From JAAYYM01 sp964483155 (GTDB taxonomy: Bacteria; Bacillota; Clostridia; Lachnospirales; Lachnospiraceae), in the NCBI GenBank assembly GCA_964483155.1, contig CAZAAC010000031.1:1-30225 (forward strand): a stretch of DNA of 30,225 nucleotides, in the 5' to 3' direction. How positions within the stretch are numbered: the stretch's first letter is position 1; every line of letters starts with the position of its first letter. The notes under the pieces are model-generated. The model ran no database searches. It was not told the origin of the DNA and was given only the letters and a program-made list of their open reading frames with translations. A program made the translations under genes and the position numbers. Shown piece after piece: positions 24,410 through 30,225 of the stretch.

Positions 24410-26080
24410 TCAAGCTCTTACATCAAATGAATATTTCAAGACATTACTCGACGGAACCGTTTCTTCCCCTTTGCCGTGCAGAAACTCTTCCACATTATTT
24501 TTCTTAACATTACTCTCTTTCTTTGATACGACCGTTGACATTTGATAGCCTTTTTTATTTAATCGTTCATTGAGAACATGCAAATTATCTTCTATCAAAT
24601 CCATTACTTCTTCTTTTTGCAAGTAGAAATGTGTATTTACTTTATTCTTTTGCATTGCCACATAAATATCCATTTCTCCCAAATTTTCCATATCAAGATG
24701 GAGCAAGGCGCTAACATTGCCATCCTTACTATTCATTAAATCCTTCTTGTTTGTATATACATATAACTCTCCATGTGCATTTTCCTGATGCATTTTCAAT
24801 GGCAGCTGCACATATGTCAGAACCTGATTAAGCTGATTCATAAAGCTCACGTTATCTTGCATATTTACTGCGCTTTTCATAAGCGTGGTATCAACTTTCC
24901 CAGCATCTTGCATGATCTGTACTAATTTCTGAGTCTGGGCGGATAGCCTTTGATATAGTTCGTCCACTTTTCCATTTTGTGACACTTCTGCCGGTTTCAA
25001 AAACCAGAGTTGTTGTAACTCATCTTTTATAACACTTTGAAAACCATCATTCTTCATCAATTCTAATAGGCTCTCATTTTGTGATACATCAGATTTTGCA
25101 AACAATTGCTTCACAATATCGATGAGCTGATGTGACGTCATCTGCCCACTCATCATTTGTGTTTTACTATCCTGTGTCATTCCAAGACTTTCCAGTTTTT
25201 CAGCAAGCCTCTCTTTTACTTCAATCGGTAACTCTTTTAGTAAATTTTCACTACTTGTCCCACTTCTAAATTGATTCAAAACACTTTCTTTATCTTGATC
25301 TGCCATAGCATCTATGGTATTTGGACTGATTATACTCTCTTCTGGCAAATTAGTAGCATTACTCTCATTTTGACTTGCTAATAAATACAATAGTTCCTTA
25401 CCGAAAGCAACTGCTTTTTCCGGACTGCCTTGCTCTGACAACACACTTGTAACCTCTGGAAGTCCCTCCATAAGTATCTTTAAATCTTTTCCAATCTGGT
25501 GCTCAAAATTTTTATAATTTGTAAACTGTTCTATATTACTGCTCGTTATTGGAAGTTCCAGTTTTGTCATTTGTACTAGCATTTTGGGATCAATTTCCTG
25601 ATTTACATTTAATTGTCGAAACATGCTCTGCAATGCATTCTTATTGATCGGCATACCTTCTTCCATCATTGTTGATGTCATAGCAACTGTTTTTTCGTTT
25701 ACTGGAAGATTTGCTGCATCTAACGCTTTTATGACCGCTGGATCTGCACTCATTAGATTCGTGTAAAGCGGTCGCAGGTATACCTGTTGGTTATTGTTTG
25801 ATTTTACCTCAAAATACACACTCTGCCCAAGCATAAGGCTAATATCTCCATCCATTTTAGCTGTAATTGTCTGATTGTTCGCTAATAAAATCAGAATTTC
25901 TTTCCCACTAATTTCTGCCACTTCTCCCGAAAACACTTGCCCTACTGCAAAACTCAAAGCTTGCAGATTTGCAGAACTACCCTGTGCTCCGGTCGACGCA
26001 ATTGCATTCGTGGCGCTCGTTGTAACTACTTGTGTAGAATTAATATTAGACTGTGTATTCCCGCTCAGATTAAGATTCAT
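24410..26080 (-). CDS. FliK-like flagellar hook-length control-type protein
   Basis: A 556-residue hydrophilic, low-complexity protein with no membrane segment. Residues about 45-105 form a beta-rich module (GQVFSGEVAEISGKEILILL). The middle is rich in Asn, Gln, Ser, Glu and Met, with NLPVNEKTVAMTSTMMEEGM as in Firmicutes FliK relatives. Residues about 435-520 resemble the FliK C-terminal Flg_hook domain (LLHLDMENLGEMDIYVAM, then LNERLNKKGYQMS). It occupies the place of Bacillus ylqG, between rnhB and the FlhB-tail gene. The ATG at 26080 has a GGAG site eight bases away; the upstream frame to 26137 overlaps rnhB. A link to flagellar export is inference from the fold and neighbour. Confidence 0.75.
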   Translation of the reverse strand: MNLNLSGNTQSNINSTQVVTTSATNAIASTGAQGSSANLQALSFAVGQVFSGEVAEISGKEILILLANNQTITAKMDGDISLMLGQSVYFEVKSNNNQQVYLRPLYTNLMSADPAVIKALDAANLPVNEKTVAMTSTMMEEGMPINKNALQSMFRQLNVNQEIDPKMLVQMTKLELPITSSNIEQFTNYKNFEHQIGKDLKILMEGLPEVTSVLSEQGSPEKAVAFGKELLYLLASQNESNATNLPEESIISPNTIDAMADQDKESVLNQFRSGTSSENLLKELPIEVKERLAEKLESLGMTQDSKTQMMSGQMTSHQLIDIVKQLFAKSDVSQNESLLELMKNDGFQSVIKDELQQLWFLKPAEVSQNGKVDELYQRLSAQTQKLVQIMQDAGKVDTTLMKSAVNMQDNVSFMNQLNQVLTYVQLPLKMHQENAHGELYVYTNKKDLMNSKDGNVSALLHLDMENLGEMDIYVAMQKNKVNTHFYLQKEEVMDLIEDNLHVLNERLNKKGYQMSTVVSKKESNVKKNNVEEFLHGKGEETVPSSNVLKYSFDVRA

Positions 26081-26130
26081 ATTATATACTCCGTTTGTAT
26101 TCGTAATGATTTTATCATATACTCTATTTA

Positions 26131-26886
26131 CTAACAAAAGTGTTTAATAAAACTTCTTCTATGTATCGGTGTCGGCCCTAACTGCCTAAGTGCCTCTATA
26201 TGTGTAGCAGCACCATATCCTTTGTTATCTGCAAATCCATATCCTGGATATTCAACATCGTAGTCCACCATAAGCCTATCTCTTGTTACTTTTGCAATGA
26301 TACTTGCTGCAGCAATGGAAATGCTTTTCGCATCTCCTTTAATAATTGGTACTTGGCGAATGGATACTTTTGGTATTGTAACCGCATCATTTAATAATAT
26401 ATCGGGTTTTATTGACAGATTCTGAATAGCAGTCTGCATTGCTTCATATGTCGCCTGTAATATATTAATTTGATCAATTCTATCGTGTGCTATATAGCCC
26501 AGTCCAACAGCAAGTGCTTTTGTCATAATAATATCATATAACTCCTCTCGCCTCTTTGCCGAAAGTTGTTTTGAGTCATTTATATATAGTATATCACATT
26601 CTTTCGGAAGAATTACGGCTCCGGCAACCACTGGTCCAGCAAGAGGCCCCCTGCCCACTTCATCTATCCCACATACGTATTGATATCCTTCTTCAAAAAA
26701 CTTCCTCTCGTATGCATGCAGCTTCCATGTTCGTTCTAATTCCGTCTGCATCATATCAAATTTCTTTTGTGCCTTTTCACATAGCGAGACCACGCCAGAT
26801 CGTTCATCACTATGATATCTGTTTATTAATTCAGGCAGCATAGAAATATCTGCCGCCTGGAATTCATTCATTATTTTTTCTTCCAA
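26131..26886 (-). CDS. rnhB: ribonuclease HII
   Basis: Cuts RNA in RNA-DNA hybrids and at single ribonucleotides in DNA. The 251-residue protein has an N-terminal helical extension (about 1-65), also present in Bacillus RnhB, then CGIDEVGRGPLAGPVVAGA with catalytic D75-E76, INDSKQLSAKRREELY (102-117), LLNDAVTIP (164-172) and IIKGDAKSISIAAASIIAKV with the VTRDRLM Asp after it. The frame opens with TTG at 26886, ten bases from an AGGAG site; an ATG at 26871 with a weak site would shorten it by five residues. It lies 39 bases behind the second signal peptidase gene. Confidence 0.95.
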   Translation of the reverse strand: MEEKIMNEFQAADISMLPELINRYHSDERSGVVSLCEKAQKKFDMMQTELERTWKLHAYERKFFEEGYQYVCGIDEVGRGPLAGPVVAGAVILPKECDILYINDSKQLSAKRREELYDIIMTKALAVGLGYIAHDRIDQINILQATYEAMQTAIQNLSIKPDILLNDAVTIPKVSIRQVPIIKGDAKSISIAAASIIAKVTRDRLMVDYDVEYPGYGFADNKGYGAATHIEALRQLGPTPIHRRSFIKHFC

Positions 26887-26925
26887 TTTTAAACTTCTCC
26901 TATCATATAGTTCAAAACAATATCA

Positions 26926-27492
26926 TTATTGAATTACTTTCAACTCACTGAAGGGCCATATTTGTATCCATGCCTTTCCAATAATATCAGTTCTCTTAAC
27001 ATTACCAACTTCCTCAAAACGACTATCAATACTATCATTACGATTATCTCCCATAACAAAGTATTCATCTTCTCCAAGCAGTAGCGGCATTTCTGCAATA
27101 CCACCTGACTGAATAACCTCTAAGCCATATGATTCAATCAATTCTATATCATTGATATAGATCTTTCCTGCATTAATTTGTACCTTTTCTCCAGGCAGAC
27201 CTATAATTCTCTTAATTAAATATGCGTGTTCTTCATTCTCGTAGGGAAAAGAAATAATATCAAATCTCTCAGGCTCATTAAATCGATATGAAATCGTATC
27301 TGTCATGATATTATCGCCATCACTTAGTGTAGCCTCCATGGATGAGCCGTGAACCATGGTTCGATGTGTAACAAAATTCACTATAAAATATGTGATACCA
27401 AGGATAACTAGTAAAAACAATCCAAAATTAACTATTTTTTTCAGAATACGCATGCCCACTGATTTTCTTCTCTTATGCCTTCTACTTGCCAT
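26926..27492 (-). CDS. lepB: signal peptidase I (second copy)
   Basis: Cleaves signal peptides from exported proteins at the outer face of the membrane. The 188-residue protein starts with a basic tail (SRRHKRRKS), a single membrane segment (about 20-42) and the extracellular catalytic domain: serine S51 in GSSMEATL, lysine K94 in LIKRIIGLPGE, and MGDNRNDSIDSR (148-159). It differs substantially from the first copy on the other side of rbgA, though both have the Ser-Lys pair. The start lies two bases after the rbgA stop with an AGAGGAG site inside rbgA, so it is coupled to it. Confidence 0.95.
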   Translation of the reverse strand: MASRRHKRRKSVGMRILKKIVNFGLFLLVILGITYFIVNFVTHRTMVHGSSMEATLSDGDNIMTDTISYRFNEPERFDIISFPYENEEHAYLIKRIIGLPGEKVQINAGKIYINDIELIESYGLEVIQSGGIAEMPLLLGEDEYFVMGDNRNDSIDSRFEEVGNVKRTDIIGKAWIQIWPFSELKVIQ

Positions 27493-27494
27493 GC

Positions 27495-28343
27495 CTACTC
27501 CTCTGGAAACTCAAGTGTTACTCTCCCAAGCTTTCCTTTTCTGAAATCATCAATAATCATTGCAGATATCTTTTCAATATTTGGTTCTCCACCTTTTTGC
27601 ATACAATGCCTGTTAATAGCAATCTCTGTTAAAAGCTCTGGCAATTCTTTCGTCAAATCAGATAACTCATATCTGCTAGCTAGCATTGTTCCCTTATATT
27701 TCACAAAAAAACGAATCAGCTCTAATGCCATCTCCTCCGTATTCAAAATCTCATCATTTATGGAGCCGATAACAGCCAGACGTAATCCTACCTCCTGATC
27801 ATCGAACTTCGGCCACAATATTCCCGGTGTATCAAGCAACTCGACGTTTCTATTTAGACGAATCCATTGCTTCCCTTTTGTGACACCTGGCTTATTACCT
27901 GTTTTTGTACATGCTTTGCCAGCAAAAGCATTAATAAAGGTTGATTTTCCAACATTTGGTATGCCTACCACCATTGCTCTGATAGGCCTGTTTAGTATGC
28001 CACGCTTATGATCTCTTTCAATTTTTTCTTTACAAGCTTCGCGTATGGTAGTCTGTATCTGTTTCATACCAACACCATCCTTGGAATTAATTTTAACTAC
28101 ATAAAATCCTTTGTTTTTAAAATATGTAATCCACTTTTCATTCCAATTCTCATCACTTAAATCTGCTTTATTAAGCAAGATCAGTCTAGACTTATTTTTT
28201 CCAAGTTCATCTATATCTGGATTACGACTGCTTAAAGGAATACGTGCATCCACAAGCTCAATAATCAAATCTATCAGCTTGATATTTTCCTGCATCATTC
28301 TCTTTGCTTTCATCATATGTCCTGGATACCATTGATAATTCAT
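27495..28343 (-). CDS. rbgA: ribosome biogenesis GTPase RbgA (YlqF)
   Basis: A GTPase needed for late maturation of the 50S subunit. The 282-residue protein shows the circularly permuted motif order of the family: G4 NKAD (58-61) comes before G1 GIPNVGKS (127-134) and G3 DTPG (171-174). The N-terminal WYPGHM and the KPGVTKGKQW segment are typical of RbgA. A helical C-terminal rRNA-binding part follows after about 200. It is 25 bases behind the first signal peptidase and in the same cluster as rplS, which fits its role with ribosomes. Confidence 0.96.
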   Translation of the reverse strand: MNYQWYPGHMMKAKRMMQENIKLIDLIIELVDARIPLSSRNPDIDELGKNKSRLILLNKADLSDENWNEKWITYFKNKGFYVVKINSKDGVGMKQIQTTIREACKEKIERDHKRGILNRPIRAMVVGIPNVGKSTFINAFAGKACTKTGNKPGVTKGKQWIRLNRNVELLDTPGILWPKFDDQEVGLRLAVIGSINDEILNTEEMALELIRFFVKYKGTMLASRYELSDLTKELPELLTEIAINRHCMQKGGEPNIEKISAMIIDDFRKGKLGRVTLEFPEE

Positions 28344-28368
28344 ACTTTATCTCCCATAAAATCTATTT

Positions 28369-28947
28369 CTATTCGATTTTTCCCATTCCTATTTTTCCGC
28401 TTTTCATATGATACCAAGCTTTTCCATCAATCATATCACCTTTCACATTCCCGATATTGCCAGAACGACTGTCCTCGCTGTTTTCGCGGTTATCTCCAAG
28501 CACAAAATATTCATCGACTCCTAATGCGATTTCTGTCTCAGCAATTCCAGCCTCGGTTGTATTTTCCACAACATCCTCCGAAAAGGGGACGCCATCTATA
28601 TATACTTTTCCCATTTTTATCTGAATGGTTTCACCCGGTAATCCAATGACTCTCTTTACATAAAAATGTGAATTTTCATTACCATTCGGTTGAAATACAA
28701 TAACATCATTTCTCTCAGGTGCACCAAATTGATATATAAAACGATTGATTAAAATCTCTTGTCCATTATAAAGTGCCGGTTCCATAGACGATCCTATTAC
28801 TGCTGTTCTAATTCCAAAATATGTTACCAAAACAAATGCAATCAGAATTGCTACACCAATACCAAATACCCACGATAATATTTCATATAGCAAAGCCCTG
28901 TCCATCTTAACCGGTCTTCTGCGAAATGTCAGTCCTGCATTACCCAT
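28369..28947 (-). CDS. lepB: signal peptidase I (first copy)
   Basis: A 192-residue type I signal peptidase. A basic start (RRRPVK), one membrane helix (about 25-45) and the catalytic domain are visible: S54 in GSSMEPALYNG, K98 in YVKRVIGLPGE and LGDNRENSEDSR (150-161). The ATG has an AAGGTGG site four bases away. It follows the rplS terminator and may be read from its own extended -10 promoter (28995-29003). In Bacillus the corresponding spot between rplS and rbgA has no peptidase gene, but it is a common insertion in Clostridia. Confidence 0.95.
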   Translation of the reverse strand: MGNAGLTFRRRPVKMDRALLYEILSWVFGIGVAILIAFVLVTYFGIRTAVIGSSMEPALYNGQEILINRFIYQFGAPERNDVIVFQPNGNENSHFYVKRVIGLPGETIQIKMGKVYIDGVPFSEDVVENTTEAGIAETEIALGVDEYFVLGDNRENSEDSRSGNIGNVKGDMIDGKAWYHMKSGKIGMGKIE

Positions 28948-28994
28948 ATACTACCACCTTAATCAGCTTCTGCCTTCAAAAGAATCCTGTTAGT

Positions 28995-29003
28995 AGTATA
29001 CCA
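28995..29003 (-). promoter_or_regulatory. possible extended -10 promoter of the first signal peptidase gene
   Basis: On the minus strand TGGTATACT lies about 48 bases ahead of the ATG, just after the rplS terminator. The same nine bases occur at 21502-21510. The -35 region is poor. Confidence 0.4.
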
Positions 29004-29017
29004 TAAAATGAAACATG

Positions 29018-29055
29018 AAAAAAGAGACAAATTATAAAATGAATTTGTCTCTTTT
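29018..29055 (-). terminator. intrinsic terminator of rplS
   Basis: AAAAGAGACAAATT (29020-29033) and AATTTGTCTCTTTT (29042-29055) make a perfect 14-bp stem with an eight-base loop; on the minus strand it ends in six T residues. It lies about ten bases after the rplS stop. Confidence 0.9.
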
Positions 29056-29064
29056 CGCAATTAT

Positions 29065-29412
29065 CTATTTCACTAATTCTTTGACTTTGGCTCTCTTACC
29101 TATACGGTCTCTTAAATAAAATAGTTTCGCTCTTCTTACTTTACCTTTTCTTATTACTTCAACTTTTTCAATATGTGGTGAATGTAGTGGCCATGTTCTC
29201 TCCACACCTACACCATTCGAAGTCTTTCTAACAGTAAAAGTCGCTCTATTGCTTCCACCCTGCTTTTTCAAAACAGTTCCTTCAAAAACTTGAACTCTTT
29301 CTCTTGTACCTTCTTTAATCTTAGCATATACCTTAACAGTATCTCCCACGCTGAATTCTGATACACTTTCTTTCATTTCAGCTGCTTCGATGTTTTTAAT
29401 AATATCACTCAT
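29065..29412 (-). CDS. rplS: 50S ribosomal protein L19
   Basis: A structural protein of the large ribosomal subunit near the interface with the small subunit. The 115-residue length and sequence are typical: FSVGDTVKVYAKIKEG (20-35), RVQVFEGTVLKKQGG, RTWPLHSPHIEKVEVIRKG and VRRAKLFYLRDRIGKRAKVKE. The ATG has a near-perfect AAGGAGG site six bases away. Upstream lies a predicted promoter and a folded leader, downstream a strong terminator, so it can be expressed as its own unit as well as with trmD. Confidence 0.98.
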   Translation of the reverse strand: MSDIIKNIEAAEMKESVSEFSVGDTVKVYAKIKEGTRERVQVFEGTVLKKQGGSNRATFTVRKTSNGVGVERTWPLHSPHIEKVEVIRKGKVRRAKLFYLRDRIGKRAKVKELVK

Positions 29413-29419
29413 TATGTGA

Positions 29420-29500
29420 CCTCCTTAATATGGTGTACTAGACCTTTCATTAGTCTGTACTTTTCTGATGTTCTTACGCACATAGGTACCAGAGGACCAT
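29420..29500 (-). ncRNA. L19 leader-like structured 5' UTR of rplS
   Basis: In the transcript ATGGT (29496-29500) pairs with ACCAT (29430-29434) and closes a three-way junction with two hairpins: ATGT/ACAT (29468-29483) and GTACAGAC/GTCTaGTAC (29435-29460). The ribosome site (29420-29426) comes four bases after the closing helix. Rfam describes an L19 leader at this place in Firmicutes, through which the protein would repress its own translation. I match it by position and foldability, not by a covariance search. Confidence 0.5.
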
Positions 29501-29521
29501 CTCTTCTTTTCACAACGATTT

Positions 29522-29550
29522 ACTTTAACATAAAATCTAATCGTTTGCAA
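29522..29550 (-). promoter_or_regulatory. promoter of rplS and its leader
   Basis: On the minus strand TTGCAA (29545-29550) and TAAAGT (29522-29527) are 17 bp apart, with TGT before the -10 making an extended -10. Transcription would start near 29515, giving a leader of about 100 bases. Confidence 0.5.
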
Positions 29551-29602
29551 GTATTTCTGACCATTTTATGTACTTTTCTCAACAAAATATACTTTATGCA
29601 AA

Positions 29603-30225
29603 TCACGATTCGCCCAACAGATCCGGTCTTCGCTCCCGTGTCCTGATAACTGCCTGTTCATGTCTCCACTTCTCAATATTTGCGTGGTGCCCTGAGAGAA
29701 GTACTTCTGGCACTTTCTTGCCATGCCACTCTTCTGGTCTGGAGTACTGTGGATACTCAAGCAGATTATCTTGAAAGGACTCAAATTCAGCGGATACTCC
29801 ATTGTTTAAAACACCTGGAACAAGACGCGCTATTGCATCTACCATTACCATAGCTGGCAATTCGCCCCCAGTTAATACATAGTCACCAATGGACACGTAA
29901 TCAGTCACGATTTCTTCCAGTACACGTTCATCGATACCCTCATAATGCCCACATAACAAAATCAAATCTTCTTCTCGGGAAAAGTCCTCTGCCATTCTTT
30001 GCGTGAATGTACTTCCCTGTGGTGTTAAATATACAACTCGTGGCATTTTTTTATTTTTCTCCGAATTATGATCTGTAATACTTAATTTATCTAGAATAGA
30101 GGCATACGCTTTATAAACAGGTTCTGCCTGCATAAGCATACCTGCGCCACCACCATATGTATAATCATCAACCTTCATATGCTTATTGTCGGCAAAATCC
30201 CTTATATTTAAAGCATTTACTGTTA
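29603..30225 (-). CDS. trmD: tRNA (guanine-N1-)-methyltransferase, N-terminus cut by the window edge
   Basis: Methylates G37 next to the anticodon of tRNAs with SAM, which prevents frameshifting. The reading frame continues to the window edge with NALNIRDFADNKHMKVDDY, so the ATG at 30178 is internal and about 35-40 N-terminal residues are missing. Visible TrmD features are TYGGGAGMLMQAEPVY, VVYLTPQGSTFTQ, LLCGHYEGIDERV and the trefoil-knot SAM-binding segment IGDYVLTGGELPAMVMVDAI, then the C-terminal domain ending RERRPDLLGES. It precedes rplS, the standard rimM-trmD-rplS order. Confidence 0.96.
   Translation of the reverse strand, partial: TVNALNIRDFADNKHMKVDDYTYGGGAGMLMQAEPVYKAYASILDKLSITDHNSEKNKKMPRVVYLTPQGSTFTQRMAEDFSREEDLILLCGHYEGIDERVLEEIVTDYVSIGDYVLTGGELPAMVMVDAIARLVPGVLNNGVSAEFESFQDNLLEYPQYSRPEEWHGKKVPEVLLSGHHANIEKWRHEQAVIRTRERRPDLLGES

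Noticed and set aside
30176..30178. ATG at 30178 as the start of trmD
   Set aside because: The frame continues upstream to the window edge with residues that match TrmD (NIRDFADNKH), so this Met is internal.

Overview
This 30.2 kb window is a stretch of ordinary, densely packed chromosome from a low-GC Gram-positive bacterium, most likely a Clostridia member close to Lachnospiraceae. The evidence is AT-rich sequence, strong AGGAGG-type ribosome binding sites, and a trmD-rplS-rbgA-rnhB gene order with FliK-like and FlhB-tail-like genes behind it, as in Bacillus and Clostridia. The species cannot be named from sequence alone. I see no phage, insertion sequence, CRISPR array, tRNA or rRNA. Nearly all genes are on the minus strand; the exceptions are a two-gene chemotaxis-like pair at the left edge and a lone PRPP-synthetase-like gene in the middle.

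Left part (1-12,900): a plus-strand CheY-like receiver and CheX-like protein end in a hairpin terminator that overlaps the stop codon. Facing them is a long minus-strand run, read from right to left: a BMP-family nucleoside-binding lipoprotein, its ABC ATPase and two permeases, cytidine deaminase, an MTA/SAH-type deaminase, a membrane-anchored MutS-like ATPase, RNase HI, tyrosyl-tRNA synthetase and threonine synthase. The first six genes, with purine nucleoside phosphorylase just upstream on its own promoter and terminator, make a nucleoside uptake and salvage module. The binding-protein promoter is bracketed by a perfect 12-bp inverted repeat, and a hairpin separates the binding protein from the rest of the transporter.

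Middle part (12,970-21,440): a tight seven-gene minus-strand run, read right to left as a DUF512 radical-SAM-like protein, Der GTPase, PlsY, GpsA, a MoxR AAA ATPase, a CoxE-like VWA protein and an HD-GYP response regulator, followed by the separately promoted purine nucleoside phosphorylase. PlsY and GpsA supply phospholipid precursors. The MoxR/VWA pair and the HD-GYP regulator have no obvious client here.

Right part (21,594-30,225): a divergent plus-strand PRPP-synthetase homologue with altered motifs, then the ribosome/secretion cluster. Read right to left this is trmD (cut by the window edge), an L19 leader-like RNA, rplS, a terminator, signal peptidase I, the RbgA GTPase, a second signal peptidase I, RNase HII, a FliK-like protein, an FlhB-tail-like protein, a YraN nuclease-like protein and a YfiH/laccase-family protein.

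No clearly new system stands out. The points most worth a second look are the MoxR/VWA/HD-GYP group, the membrane-anchored MutS homologue, the altered PRPP-synthetase homologue, the FliK/FlhB-like pair, the twin signal peptidases, and the regulatory structures upstream of the binding protein and rplS.
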